Shown: piece by piece, positions 49,599 to 58,805 of the stretch
Layout of the letters: each line of letters begins with the position of its first letter
How positions within the stretch are numbered: position 1 is the stretch's first letter
Assembly (NCBI RefSeq): GCF_023544445.1
Contig: NZ_JALPVJ010000014.1
Coordinates: forward strand, 186,001 to 250,000
Direction of reading: 5' to 3'
Length of the DNA stretch: 64,000 nucleotides
From: Actinoplanes sp. M2I2
Lineage (GTDB): Bacteria; Actinomycetota; Actinomycetes; Mycobacteriales; Micromonosporaceae
Made by a program: the position numbers and the translations under genes
The notes under the pieces: generated by a model
Told to the model about the DNA's origin: nothing
Databases searched by the model: none
What the model saw: only the letters and a program-made list of their open reading frames with translations

Positions 49599-50132
49599 TC
49601 AGGACGAGCCGAGCCGCTCACCGACCACGGCGGGCAACCGCCGGCCGTCCCGGGCCAGCGGGAGCAGACCGGCGCCGACCAGGACGGCGGACAGCGGCAG
49701 CAGATCGAGCGACAGGGCGATCGACGTGAAGCCCAGCAGCACCAGTACCGGCGACCACGCCGGCAGCCGCCGGGCCACCGCGTGCCGCACCAGCAGGACC
49801 AGCAGACCCACCTCGAACAGGACGGAGGCCAGCACGTTGAGAAGGAGGGGGAGGGACGGGAACGAGTCGAACAGGTCCCCGGTGATCACCCACAGCATGC
49901 CGGCCGCGCCGACGATGGTCACCGCCTCGGCGACGACCGTCAGCGGGCTCGGCAGCTCCCGGCGGAGGCGGTCGGCCAGGACGGCGAAGAGGGCCACGGC
50001 GATGAAGAAGGCGACATGGCCGGCGTCCCACGCCCATCCGTTGCCGCGGTCGCCGTCGAGCCCGTCGGCGTACCGGCAGAGACCGTAGACGAGCATCAAG
50101 GCGGGAGCAACGACGGCGATCAATCTTGTCAT
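49599..50132 (-). CDS. Integral membrane protein of unknown function
   Basis: The 177-residue protein has about five hydrophobic segments (near residues 1-20, 38-53, 64-84, 92-113, 125-155) separated by short polar loops, and a charged C-terminus. No family motif is recognised. It is preceded by the 25-bp tandem repeat array and followed by the broken AraC gene. Nothing in the context indicates its role. Confidence 0.7.
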   Translation of the reverse strand: MTRLIAVVAPALMLVYGLCRYADGLDGDRGNGWAWDAGHVAFFIAVALFAVLADRLRRELPSPLTVVAEAVTIVGAAGMLWVITGDLFDSFPSLPLLLNVLASVLFEVGLLVLLVRHAVARRLPAWSPVLVLLGFTSIALSLDLLPLSAVLVGAGLLPLARDGRRLPAVVGERLGSS

Positions 50133-50204
50133 GGACGCAGCCTCGCCCGTCCGGGCCCGCAGAACCCATCGGGGGATTCCCCGGCTTTACCCGTAGCCGG
50201 ACCC

Positions 50205-50330
50205 GGCCCGGCGGAGTCGGGAGCCGGGACGGCCCGGCGGAGTCGGGAGCGGGACGGCCCGGCGGAGTCGGGAGCGGGACGGCCCGGCGGAGTCGGGAGC
50301 GGGACGGCCCGGCGGAGTCGGGAGCGGGAC
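50205..50330. repeat. Tandem array, five units of 25 bp
   Basis: GGCCCGGCGGAGTCGGGAGC plus GGGAC repeats at 50231, 50256, 50281 and 50306, after a first 26-bp unit at 50205 with one extra base. The inner copies are identical, so the array is young. It lies between the SGNH hydrolase stop and the membrane protein start, both on the minus strand, and would be transcribed as spacer. Confidence 0.85.
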
Positions 50331-50366
50331 GGCTCGGCCGCGGGTCTCGCGGCCGGGCCGATCCGG

Positions 50367-51638
50367 TCAGCTGACGGTGATCTCGCCGCTCGAGGAGCGA
50401 ACACACTGCACGGCCCGCGACGCGGTGGTCACGGCGCCCGTGAGGCACTGGCCCAGCACGCCGTGGCCGGCCGCGTTGGGGTGCCACGACTCCTGGCAGG
50501 TCTGGAAGGACGTGACGCAGGAGTTGGCGATGCGCTGGATGGCGATCTTGTCGTAGCCGGCCAGGTCGGTCAGGAACGTGCCCGTCGGGCCGTCCTGCAG
50601 GCGGATCGGGGTGGCCAGCGCGTTGCCGGGGCTGCCGGTCCGCTCGCACAGCCGGGCGCCGTCGAAGGCCCGCTGCACGTTCAGATAGACCAGGTCGTCG
50701 CCTGGGAAATCGTTGCGCAGAGCGCCGTGCACGCCGGACACCAGGGCGCCCAGCCCGGTCGAGAACAGGTGGCCGGCGGCCAGGCTGGCCCGGTGGATCG
50801 GGCAGCCGGCGCGGTACCGTTCGGCGCCCAGCGCGCGGAACTTGTCACGGTCGTCGGCGCGGCCGTCCTCCTCCCACAGACTGCTCTCGAGGTCGGTCGG
50901 CAGCGGGTTGGTGTAGTCCTGGAGGACCACCCGGTGCACGCCGTCCGCGTCGATCTCGTCCAGGGTGCGCAGGACCTCGCGTACCGCCGAGGTGGTCTCC
51001 GCCCGGGCGGCGCTCAGCTGGGCCGGGGTGGCCAGGTCGCCGGCCGCGCACGGGGCCTGCGGGACCGGCCCGCCGATGTAGGCCCAGAACTCCCACCAGC
51101 CCGTCCACGCGTCGGCCACGAACTGGTTGGCACACTTGACGGCGACGTCGCCGAAGGTGAACTGGGTGTTGTTGGAGCCCAGCCCGATCAGCACGAGGTC
51201 GATGTCGTGGGTGCGGCCCACCGCGCGCAGCTGGTCGAGTTGCGCGGCGACGGTGCGGCCCTTCTCCCGGGCCCCGGACGCGTTGGCGATGTCCTGCGGC
51301 TGGCCGCCCGAGCAGGCCAGGTTGAAGCGGTCCTGGATGCCGGGCAGGGACGCCCGCAGCAGCGACGCGTTGGCCGAGCGGTGGCAGAAGAAGGCGTTGC
51401 TGTTCGCCGCCGACCAGCCCGGGAAGGCCTGGGCCTGGCCGTTCACGTCGACGACGGGCTGGTAGGCGCCGGCGCCCTCGCCGCTGATGAAGCTGTCACC
51501 GAGCGCGACGGCGGCGGTGGGCGGGGCGGCCTGCGCGGGGACGGCGGTGGCGGTCAGGGCGACCAGGGCGAGAGCGACGGGTACGGCGAGACGGCGCCAG
51601 ACCGACGGAGCCTTCAAGAACGACGGAGCCAGGGACAA
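50367..51638 (-). CDS. Secreted SGNH/GDSL hydrolase (lipase-like)
   Basis: The 423-residue protein has a signal peptide (positive start, hydrophobic core LAVPVALALVALTATAV, cleavage after PAQA) and is secreted. SGNH blocks are visible: block I VALGDSFISGEGAG with the nucleophile Ser, block III LGSNNTQF, and block V ESWHPNAAGH with catalytic His and Asp. Esters or lipids are likely substrates. The start TTG 51638 is preferred over ATG 51683 because GGAGG precedes it with five bases spacing (complement of 51644-51648). Confidence 0.88.
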   Translation of the reverse strand: MSLAPSFLKAPSVWRRLAVPVALALVALTATAVPAQAAPPTAAVALGDSFISGEGAGAYQPVVDVNGQAQAFPGWSAANSNAFFCHRSANASLLRASLPGIQDRFNLACSGGQPQDIANASGAREKGRTVAAQLDQLRAVGRTHDIDLVLIGLGSNNTQFTFGDVAVKCANQFVADAWTGWWEFWAYIGGPVPQAPCAAGDLATPAQLSAARAETTSAVREVLRTLDEIDADGVHRVVLQDYTNPLPTDLESSLWEEDGRADDRDKFRALGAERYRAGCPIHRASLAAGHLFSTGLGALVSGVHGALRNDFPGDDLVYLNVQRAFDGARLCERTGSPGNALATPIRLQDGPTGTFLTDLAGYDKIAIQRIANSCVTSFQTCQESWHPNAAGHGVLGQCLTGAVTTASRAVQCVRSSSGEITVS

Positions 51639-51664
51639 TGCGGCCTCCAAAGCCGAAGCATTCT

Positions 51665-51678
51665 CGGATCTCGATCCG
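51665..51678. promoter_or_regulatory. Palindrome upstream of the SGNH hydrolase
   Basis: CGGATC-TC-GATCCG (51665-51678) is a perfect 14-bp inverted repeat 27 bp upstream of the hydrolase start and 21 bp upstream of it lies the end of the tct operon in transcription order. It may be an operator or the 3' hairpin of neither gene; evidence is weak. Confidence 0.35.
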
Positions 51679-51698
51679 ATCATCTACTTCGGAGGCCG

Positions 51699-53207
51699 TC
51701 AATGTGTCGAGGATGTTTCTTCACGGGTTCGTGAAACGCGCCGGCGCCGCCGGGCCAGCACCGGAGGCGCGATCAGCGCGAGCGCCACGACGACCCAGAG
51801 CACCACCGTGAGCGGCGAGGACACCAGCACCGACCAGTCGCCCTCCGACAACGCGAGGGCCCGGCGCAACTGCTGCTCGGCCAGCGGGGCCAGGATCAGG
51901 CCGACCACGGCCGGGGCGACGGGCACGCCGGCCTCGCGCATGAGCAGGCCGATCAGCCCCAGGACGGTGAGCACGAGCAGGTCGGCGATCGTCCCGCCGG
52001 CCGCGAAGGCGCCCAGACACGCGAAGACCAGCACCCCGGCATAGATCCCGTACGCCGGAATGGTCAGCAGCCGCACCCAGGCCCGGGCCAGCGGCAGGTT
52101 CAGCACGAGCAGCAGCACGTTGCCGATGTAGAGGCTGGCGATCAGCGCCCAGACCAGATCCCCCGACTCGCTGAACAACTGCGGGCCGGGCTGCAACCCG
52201 TACGACTGGAAGGCCGTCAGGATCACGGCGGCGGTGGCCGAGGTGGGCAGGCCGATCGTCAGCAGCGGCACGAGCACGCCGGCCGCCGCGGCGTTGTTGG
52301 CCGCCTCGGGACCGGCCACTCCCTCGATGGCGCCCCGCCCGAACTGCTCGCGATGTTTGGAGAGCCGTTTCTCGAGGCTGTAGCTGAGGAACGTGGGCAC
52401 GTCGGCGCCGCCCGCGGGCAGGCTGCCGATCGGGAAACCGAGCGCGGTGCCGCGCAGCCAGGCCGGCCACGATCGGCGGAAGTCCTCGCGGGAAAGCATC
52501 GGCTGGCCCCGCAGCGGTGTCACGCGGCTGTCGCCCGTGCCCGCGACCAGGTGGGCGAACGTCTCGCCGAGCGCGAACAACGCGACCACGACGATCACCA
52601 CGTCGATGCCGTCGAACAGCGACGGCAGGCCGAACGCGAGCCGGGCCTGCCCGGTCTGGGTGTCGATGCCGACCAGCCCGATCGTGGCCCCGATGACCAG
52701 GCTGGCCGCGCCCTTGAGCAGGCTCGGGCCGAGCAGCGCGCTGACCGTCACGAAGGCCACCGCCATCAGGGCGACGTACTCCGGCGGCCCGAAGTTGACG
52801 GCGAGGTCGGCGACGACCGGCGCGGCGACCGACAGTGCGATCGTGCCGATCGTGCCGGCCACGAAGCTGCCCAGGGCGGCGGTGGCCAGGGCGGCGGCGC
52901 CCCGGCCGGCCCGGGCCATCTTGTTGCCCTCCAGCGCGGTGGCCACCGACGCGCTCTCACCGGGCGTGTTGAGCAGGATCGAGGTGGTCGAGCCGCCGTA
53001 CATGCCGCCGTAGTAGATGCCGGCGAACATGATCAGCGCGGCCGCCGGCTCGAGCCGGAACGTGACCGGCAGCAGCAGCGCGACGGTCAGGGCCGGGCCG
53101 ATGCCGGGCAGGACGCCGACCGCGGTGCCGATCGTGACGCCGATGAACGCCCACAACAGGTTTTCCGGGGTGAGCGCGTCGGCGAAGCCGGAGAGCAGGT
53201 CGCCCAT
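51699..53207 (-). CDS. tctA: Tripartite tricarboxylate transporter, TctA permease
   Basis: The 502-residue membrane protein has the TctA pattern: [25 protein letters not shown] near the N-terminus, [24 protein letters not shown] near residues 61-84, a long chain of ~11-12 membrane segments and the late [23 protein letters not shown]. It forms the main channel of a secondary transporter for citrate-like carboxylates, using a periplasmic-type binding protein. It follows tctB with 1 bp between them, and is last in the operon. Confidence 0.94.
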   Translation of the reverse strand: MGDLLSGFADALTPENLLWAFIGVTIGTAVGVLPGIGPALTVALLLPVTFRLEPAAALIMFAGIYYGGMYGGSTTSILLNTPGESASVATALEGNKMARAGRGAAALATAALGSFVAGTIGTIALSVAAPVVADLAVNFGPPEYVALMAVAFVTVSALLGPSLLKGAASLVIGATIGLVGIDTQTGQARLAFGLPSLFDGIDVVIVVVALFALGETFAHLVAGTGDSRVTPLRGQPMLSREDFRRSWPAWLRGTALGFPIGSLPAGGADVPTFLSYSLEKRLSKHREQFGRGAIEGVAGPEAANNAAAAGVLVPLLTIGLPTSATAAVILTAFQSYGLQPGPQLFSESGDLVWALIASLYIGNVLLLVLNLPLARAWVRLLTIPAYGIYAGVLVFACLGAFAAGGTIADLLVLTVLGLIGLLMREAGVPVAPAVVGLILAPLAEQQLRRALALSEGDWSVLVSSPLTVVLWVVVALALIAPPVLARRRRRVSRTREETSSTH

Positions 53208-53208
53208 G

Positions 53209-53718
53209 TCAGAACCCCCACGGCCCGGTGGGCAGCGACAGCCCGATCAGCACGTCGAAGATGAGGAACACGACCACGGCGAGCGTCCAGCCGTAGGCCA
53301 CCACGCGGGCCGGGTGCGGCGCGCCCAGCAACAGCGCGGCGCCGACGAACAGCCCGGCGCTGCTCACCACGTACCCCATGACCGGCAGCAGCAGGGCGAA
53401 CGCGACCAGGACGGCCACCAGGGCCGCCAGGCGCCACAGGCTGCGTCTCCCGGCCGGCGGCGTACGGAGGAAACGGCGCGACTGGAGGGCCAGAGCGCCA
53501 CCGATGACCCCCAGCAACACGCCGACCAGGGTCGGCGCCGCGGCCGGGCCGAGCGCCTCGTCCGAGTCCCGCAGCCGGGCTGCGTCGACCAGCACGACCA
53601 CCGCGCCGACGACCATCAGAACGCCGAGCGCGCCGGCCGCCCGGGCCTCCGCATGGGCGACCTCCGGCGTCTCGGGCGGCGGGCGCCCCTCCTCGATGTC
53701 GGTCACCGCGGGCCGCAT
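53209..53718 (-). CDS. tctB: Tripartite tricarboxylate transporter, TctB small subunit
   Basis: The 169-residue protein has an acidic N-terminal tail of ~22 residues and four hydrophobic segments (near 25-45, 58-78, 91-112 and 115-160), as in TctB. It is placed between the binding protein and TctA genes. Low sequence conservation is normal for TctB, so the call rests on size, topology and position. Start ATG 53718 or GTG 53706. Confidence 0.88.
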   Translation of the reverse strand: MRPAVTDIEEGRPPPETPEVAHAEARAAGALGVLMVVGAVVVLVDAARLRDSDEALGPAAAPTLVGVLLGVIGGALALQSRRFLRTPPAGRRSLWRLAALVAVLVAFALLLPVMGYVVSSAGLFVGAALLLGAPHPARVVAYGWTLAVVVFLIFDVLIGLSLPTGPWGF

Positions 53719-53746
53719 CCCGGACGACGCACGTCCACCGGGCCAC

Positions 53747-54739
53747 TCATGCCAGACCCATCTTCTTCAGCACGTCCGTGACGGTCCGGCGCTCATCGAT
53801 GAGGTACCGGTCGAACTGCGGGCCGGCCAGCGAGGCGTCCAGCCAGCCGCGCCGTTGCAACGTCTCCTGCCAGGCCTCGGTACGGGTCATGCGCATCAGC
53901 AGGTCCTCCAGCTCGCGCTCTTCCTCGGCGCCGATGCCCGACGGCGCGACCACGCCCCGCCAGTTGGCCAGTTCCACGTCGACCTTCTGTTCCTTGAGCG
54001 TGGGCACGTCGGGCAGCGTGGGCAGCCGCTGCGGGCTGGACACGGCGATCGGCCGGATCGTGCCCGCCCGGATCTGGCCGACCAGTTCCGAGACGCCCGA
54101 GACGCCGACGGTGGCCCGGCCCGAGAGCAGGGTGGACAGCGCCTCGCCACCGCCCGAGTGGGCCACGTAGTTGACGTCGGCCGGATTCGCGCCGATGGCG
54201 TCGGTGACCAGCCCGGCCAGGATCTGCTCGATCCCCCCGGCCGAGCCACCGGCCCAGCTGACCTTGCCCACGTCGTCCTTCATCAGGGTCACGAGATCGT
54301 CCATGCTGCGCACCGGCGAGTCGGCCGGCACCACGATCACCTCGTAGTCGGTGAGCAGCCGGGCCAGCGGCGTCGTGCGGTCGAGCGCGACCGGTGAGTC
54401 GTTGCTCTCGATCGCGCCGACCATGACCAGGCCCATGACCATGAGCTGCGTGGGGTCGCGCTCGAACCGTACGAACTGGCTCAGCCCGATCGTCCCGCCG
54501 GCCCCGGCCACGTTGTAGACCTCGGTGCGCCCGGCCTCGTCGCGCAGGGCCGCCTGCATCTCCCGGGCGGTCTGATCCCACCCGCCGCCCGGCGCGGCCG
54601 GGGCCATCAGCCGCAGCTGCCGCCCGTTGAGAAAGCCCTCGTCGTCCCGGCCGGCCGCCAGGGACACGACGAGCAGGAGCGTTGCCAGCCCCGCAGCCAC
54701 AAAGGGGCCCGCAGCCGCGGGTCGCCAAGTGATCCGCAT
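53747..54739 (-). CDS. tctC: Tripartite tricarboxylate transporter substrate-binding protein, TctC
   Basis: The 330-residue protein has a signal sequence (residues ~10-30) and the Bug/TctC pattern: LMAPAAPGGGWDQTAREMQ near residue 44, VYNVAGAGGTIGLSQFVR near 75, LMVMGLVMVGAI, and the late DVPTLKEQKVDVELANWRGVVAP. It captures carboxylates outside the cell and delivers them to TctAB. It is the first gene of the operon; AT-rich DNA with an inverted repeat (54785-54804) lies upstream. No lipobox Cys is visible. Confidence 0.93.
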   Translation of the reverse strand: MRITWRPAAAGPFVAAGLATLLLVVSLAAGRDDEGFLNGRQLRLMAPAAPGGGWDQTAREMQAALRDEAGRTEVYNVAGAGGTIGLSQFVRFERDPTQLMVMGLVMVGAIESNDSPVALDRTTPLARLLTDYEVIVVPADSPVRSMDDLVTLMKDDVGKVSWAGGSAGGIEQILAGLVTDAIGANPADVNYVAHSGGGEALSTLLSGRATVGVSGVSELVGQIRAGTIRPIAVSSPQRLPTLPDVPTLKEQKVDVELANWRGVVAPSGIGAEEERELEDLLMRMTRTEAWQETLQRRGWLDASLAGPQFDRYLIDERRTVTDVLKKMGLA

Positions 54740-54784
54740 CGGTCCTCACCACGCTTTCGTGACGTTCTGCCCGACACTCCCCAT

Positions 54785-54804
54785 AGATTCAGCTACCTGG
54801 ATCT
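54785..54804. promoter_or_regulatory. Inverted repeat upstream of the tct operon
   Basis: AGATTCAG-CTAC-CTGGATCT (8-bp arms, one mismatch) lies 46-65 bp before the tctC start in a locally AT-rich stretch. It is a candidate operator for carboxylate-responsive control. No tctDE-type two-component genes are adjacent. Confidence 0.4.
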
Positions 54805-54877
54805 TTTAGTCAATCGTCAACCTGCCGCCGAGGGGCCGGTTTGGGTGCGGCGGCCGGGGCGCGGCAGGATCGAGGGC

Positions 54878-57800
54878 GTGGGCGAGCAGGGGGACTCGGC
54901 GACACGGCTGCGGGTGACGCTGCTGGGCGCCTTCCAGGTGTGCCGCGGCGACGCCGTGGTGCCCCTGCCCGGCGCCCGGCTGCGCGGGCTGCTCGTCCGG
55001 CTCGCCCTGGCCGGTGGACGGCCGGTCGACCCGGGCACGCTGGTCGACGCGCTCTGGCCCGACGACCGCCCGGCCGACCCGGTCAACGCGCTGCAGTCGC
55101 TGGTGTCGCGGCTGCGCCGGGTGCTGGGCTCTCCCGGCACGGTCACGCAGGCCGAGGGCGGCTACCGGCTCGACGTGGCCGGCGACGACGTCGACGCGGT
55201 GCGCTTCGAGCGGCTGACCAGCGGCGGACGGGCGAAACTGCACGCCGCGGACCGGGCCGCCGCGGCCGCGCTGCTGGGCGAGGCCGTCACCCTCTGGGCC
55301 GAGCCGGTCGCCGTGGCCGCGGTCGCGCCGGCCGTGGCCACCCGGCTCGACCAGGCCCGGGTCGTCGCGGTGGCCGATCTGGCCCAGGCCGAGCTCGGGC
55401 TGGGCCGGCCCGCCGACGCGGCGGCCCGCCTGACCACCCGGCTCACCGAGGAACCGGCCGACGAGCGCGCGGCCGCGCTGCTGATGGACGCGCTCACCGC
55501 CCAGGGCCGGCAGGCCGAGGCGCTGGCCCTCTACGAGACGGTGCGCGAGACCCTGGCCGACCGGCTCGGCGCCGACCCGGGCACGGCCCTGCGCGAGCGG
55601 CACCTGCGGCTGCTGCGCCAGGCCGGGCCCGCCGATCGCGTGCCGCCCGATCGTCTGCCGCCCGATCGTCTGCCTGCCGATCAGGTGCCGGCCGGCCGGG
55701 ACGATCCGGCGCCGCCGAGCAACCTGCCCGCCGCGCTCACCAGCTTCATCGGGCGCGACGACGACCTCACGCGGGTCGGCACGCTGCTGGCCGCCGGGCG
55801 GCTGGTCACCGTGGTCGGGCCGGGCGGGGCCGGAAAGACGCGGCTCGCGCTCGAGGCCGGCCGGCGCCACCGTCACGAATACCCGGACGGCACCTGGCTG
55901 GTCGACCTGGCCGCGGTCACCGAGCCGGCCAAGGTGGGCGCGGCCCTGCTGACCGCGGTGGGGCTGCGCGGGTCGGCGCTCTTCGAGCCGTCGAACCGGA
56001 TGCAGGTCCCCGGTGAGGAGCTCGACGTCCTGGTCGAGCAGCTGGGCCCCCGGGAGACCCTGCTCGTCGTCGACAACTGCGAGCACCTGATCGACGCGAT
56101 CGCGCACCTGCTGGCCGGGCTGCTCCCCCGCTGTCCTGCGCTGCGGGTGCTCGCCACCAGCCGCGAGCCTCTGGCCGTGGACGGGGAGGCGCTGGTCCCG
56201 CTGGGGTCGCTCACCCTGCCCGACCCGGCCGGCGGAGTCGAGCAGATCCGGCGTACGGCGTCGGTCCGGCTCTTCGTCGAGCGGGCCGCGGCCGTCCGCC
56301 CCGGCTTCGACGTCGACGAGGCCACGTCGGGCGACATCGTGCGGGTGGTCCGCGGGCTCGACGGCATGCCGCTGGCTCTCGAACTGGCCGCGGCCCGGCT
56401 GCGCACCCTGTCGCTGGCCGAGCTGACCGCCGGGCTGTCCGACCGGTTCCGGCTGCTCATCACCGGCAACCGCACGGCCAGCCCCCGTCACCGCACGCTG
56501 CGCGCGGTGATCGCCTGGAGCTGGGAGCTGCTCGGCGATGACGAACGTACGGTCGCCGAGCGCATCTCCGTGCTGCCCGGCGGCGTCACGGCGGCCACGG
56601 CCGCAGCCGTCTGCGCGGGCACGGCGGTGCCCGCGTCGGCGATCCCCGACCTGCTGGGCGCCCTGGTCGACCGTTCGCTGCTGCAGCTCGCGGCCGAGCC
56701 CGGCCGCTACCGCATGCTCGAGACCCTGCGCGAGTACGGCACCGAGCACCTGGCCGGGCGGGGCGAGCTGACCCTCGTACGAGGCCTGGCCGCCCGCCAT
56801 CTGGCCGCGCTGATCGGCCGCCTCGACCCCCAGCTGCGCGGCCACCGGCAGCTCGACGCGCTGCACGAGTTGAACGCCGAGTACGACAACGCCCTGGCCG
56901 CGCTGCGCCACCTGTGCGACACCGCGGACAGCGTCGGCGCGGTCACGCTGGCGATGAACCTGGCCTGGTTCTGGCAGATGTTCGGCCGGCACACCGATGC
57001 CACCTACTGGCTGGGCGAGGCGCTGGCGGTGCCCGCGAAGGGCTATTCGCTCCGGCGCGACTGTGCCGAGGCGGTGCTGCTGCTCAACCGGGCCGGCGCC
57101 CGCTCGTCCATGTCACCCGAAGCCCTCGAACGGGGCGAGTCCGAGCTGCGGGCGCTGGCCGACCGCCTGCTGGCCTACCCCTCGCTGCCCGGGCTGGCCG
57201 GCGCGCTGACCGCCCTGAGCCTGTTCTTCCTGCGCGACGACGACCGGTCGCTGGTCCTCATCCGGCGGCTGATCGACAGCCCCGACTTGTGGCTGTCCGG
57301 GCTGGCCCACCTGTTCCGGGCCCAGTTCGCCGAGAACGAGGGCGACCTCGAGCAGGTGAGTGCCGACACCGCCGCCGCGCTGGACCGCTTCAGCCGCGTC
57401 GGCGACCGCTGGGGACAGGCCACCGCCCTGCCCATGCGCGCCCAGCTGCGGCAGTACGAGGGCGACCTCGACGGCGCGCTGGACGACCTGCGGCAGGCAC
57501 GCGCGCTGGCCCGCCAGTTCGGGTCGCTCAGCCTCAACGACGAGCTCTTCATCGACCTGCGCTGGGTGGACGTGCACCTGCGGCGCGGCGACCACGACGC
57601 CGCCATCGCCATGCTGGACGCGCTGCGCGAGCGGGCGGCGCGCTCGGTCTCCCCCGAGCTGGTCGTCCTGCTCAACGCCCTGGAGGCCGGCACCTGGATC
57701 CACCTGGGCGACCTGGACCGCGCCCGGCAGCTCATCGACCTGGCCGAGGCCGGGATGACGGCCGGCACCCAGTTCGGCGGCGACCACGGCCGGGCCATCG

Positions 57801-58165
57801 CGGGCAGCGTCCGGGCGGCGCTCTGCCTGGCCCTCGACGACCCGGCCGGCGCCGAGCGGGCGCTGCGCGGCGCGTACACGGCCGGCGCCGAGACCCGCGA
57901 CCGCCCGATCCTGGCCCTGGTGACCGTGGCCGCCGCCGGCCTGGCCGAATACCAGGGCCGCCACCACGAGGCCGCCCGCCTGCTCGGCGCCGCCGCCCGC
58001 CTGCGCGGCACCCACGACCGCGGCGACCCCCAGGTGCGCGTGCTGACCGCCAAGGCCGGCGAGGCCCTCGGCGAGGCGGCGTTCGCCGAGGCGTACGGAA
58101 CCGGCTGGAACCTGGACAGCAAGACCGCCTCAGCCCTGGTAGGCCGGGACAGCGACTACCGCTGA
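54878..58165 (+). CDS. AfsR/SARP-like regulator: wHTH, BTAD, ATPase and TPR domains
   Basis: The 1095-residue protein starts with an OmpR-like winged helix (LRVTLLGAFQVCRGD, LVDALWPDDRP, NALQSLVSRLRRVLG; residues ~10-90), then a BTAD helical domain (~95-240) and a Pro/Asp-rich linker with repeated DRLPP/DRVPP. An NB-ARC-like ATPase (~280-540) has Walker A GPGGAGKTRLAL and LLVVDNCEHL, and a TPR-like C-terminal half follows. Such proteins activate secondary-metabolite or local genes. GTG 54878 is chosen because AGGA is eight bases upstream; GTG 54845 is possible. It stands beside the tct operon. Confidence 0.92.
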   Translation: MGEQGDSATRLRVTLLGAFQVCRGDAVVPLPGARLRGLLVRLALAGGRPVDPGTLVDALWPDDRPADPVNALQSLVSRLRRVLGSPGTVTQAEGGYRLDVAGDDVDAVRFERLTSGGRAKLHAADRAAAAALLGEAVTLWAEPVAVAAVAPAVATRLDQARVVAVADLAQAELGLGRPADAAARLTTRLTEEPADERAAALLMDALTAQGRQAEALALYETVRETLADRLGADPGTALRERHLRLLRQAGPADRVPPDRLPPDRLPADQVPAGRDDPAPPSNLPAALTSFIGRDDDLTRVGTLLAAGRLVTVVGPGGAGKTRLALEAGRRHRHEYPDGTWLVDLAAVTEPAKVGAALLTAVGLRGSALFEPSNRMQVPGEELDVLVEQLGPRETLLVVDNCEHLIDAIAHLLAGLLPRCPALRVLATSREPLAVDGEALVPLGSLTLPDPAGGVEQIRRTASVRLFVERAAAVRPGFDVDEATSGDIVRVVRGLDGMPLALELAAARLRTLSLAELTAGLSDRFRLLITGNRTASPRHRTLRAVIAWSWELLGDDERTVAERISVLPGGVTAATAAAVCAGTAVPASAIPDLLGALVDRSLLQLAAEPGRYRMLETLREYGTEHLAGRGELTLVRGLAARHLAALIGRLDPQLRGHRQLDALHELNAEYDNALAALRHLCDTADSVGAVTLAMNLAWFWQMFGRHTDATYWLGEALAVPAKGYSLRRDCAEAVLLLNRAGARSSMSPEALERGESELRALADRLLAYPSLPGLAGALTALSLFFLRDDDRSLVLIRRLIDSPDLWLSGLAHLFRAQFAENEGDLEQVSADTAAALDRFSRVGDRWGQATALPMRAQLRQYEGDLDGALDDLRQARALARQFGSLSLNDELFIDLRWVDVHLRRGDHDAAIAMLDALRERAARSVSPELVVLLNALEAGTWIHLGDLDRARQLIDLAEAGMTAGTQFGGDHGRAIAGSVRAALCLALDDPAGAERALRGAYTAGAETRDRPILALVTVAAAGLAEYQGRHHEAARLLGAAARLRGTHDRGDPQVRVLTAKAGEALGEAAFAEAYGTGWNLDSKTASALVGRDSDYR

Positions 58166-58185
58166 CCCCGCAGCCGACCGCCCGG

Positions 58186-58689
58186 TCAGACGGAGGCCAG
58201 CACCGCGTCCGCGAGTACCGACGGCGACGCGGTCCCGTCCAGCGGCACAGCCCCCAAGGCGAGCATCCGAGCCTGAAAACCCGGGCGCCCGTCCCGGATC
58301 TGCTGCTTCACCCCCTCGGTACGCTGGGCCGACGTCGCCCGGGCGAGCCGCTCCTCCTGCGCGGCCGAGTCGATCACCAGCAGAAACAGCCGCTCGAAGA
58401 GGTCCAGCATCTCGTCCTGGTTCTGAGCGATCCCGCAGACGAACACCGCCTCGGCCGAGCCCTCGTGAGCAGCGAACGCCGCCTCGAGCCGCGCCCGCAC
58501 CCAGACCCACCGATGAGCCAGTTGCCAGGCCTCGCCGACCGGGCCCGGCGACTCCACAGCGACCCCGGAGTCGTCCTCCCACGAGGCCAGATCGTCGGCG
58601 TCGATGGCCACCTGCCCACGCCGGCTCAATTCCGCGGCCAGAGTCGACTTACCCGACCCCGGGTTGCCAGTGATCAGAAACGCCCGCAT
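58186..58689 (-). CDS. Small P-loop kinase-like ATPase
   Basis: The 167-residue protein opens with Walker A ITGNPGSGKST (residues 6-16), then QVAIDADDLASWEDD as an acceptor-side acidic region, a middle FVCGIAQNQDEMLDLFERLFLL and a lid-like RATSAQRTEGVKQQIRDGRP. It resembles the AAA_18/adenylate-kinase-like group of small nucleoside or sugar kinases. The substrate is unknown. It is convergent with the AfsR-like gene and divergent from the Mrp-like gene. Confidence 0.83.
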   Translation of the reverse strand: MRAFLITGNPGSGKSTLAAELSRRGQVAIDADDLASWEDDSGVAVESPGPVGEAWQLAHRWVWVRARLEAAFAAHEGSAEAVFVCGIAQNQDEMLDLFERLFLLVIDSAAQEERLARATSAQRTEGVKQQIRDGRPGFQARMLALGAVPLDGTASPSVLADAVLASV

Positions 58690-58805
58690 GACCCCACCCT
58701 GTCAGAGCCGCACCGGCCCCGCAGCGAGCACAAAGGCCTGACCCGGCGACGCCACCACCGTGGCTCGGAAGGGGCCTGAACTCCGATGACCGGTAAAATC
58801 GCTCG

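Noticed and set aside
54845-58165. AfsR-like regulator as sign of a biosynthetic cluster here
   Set aside because: No PKS, NRPS, terpene or RiPP genes are in the window; neighbours are transport and general genes.
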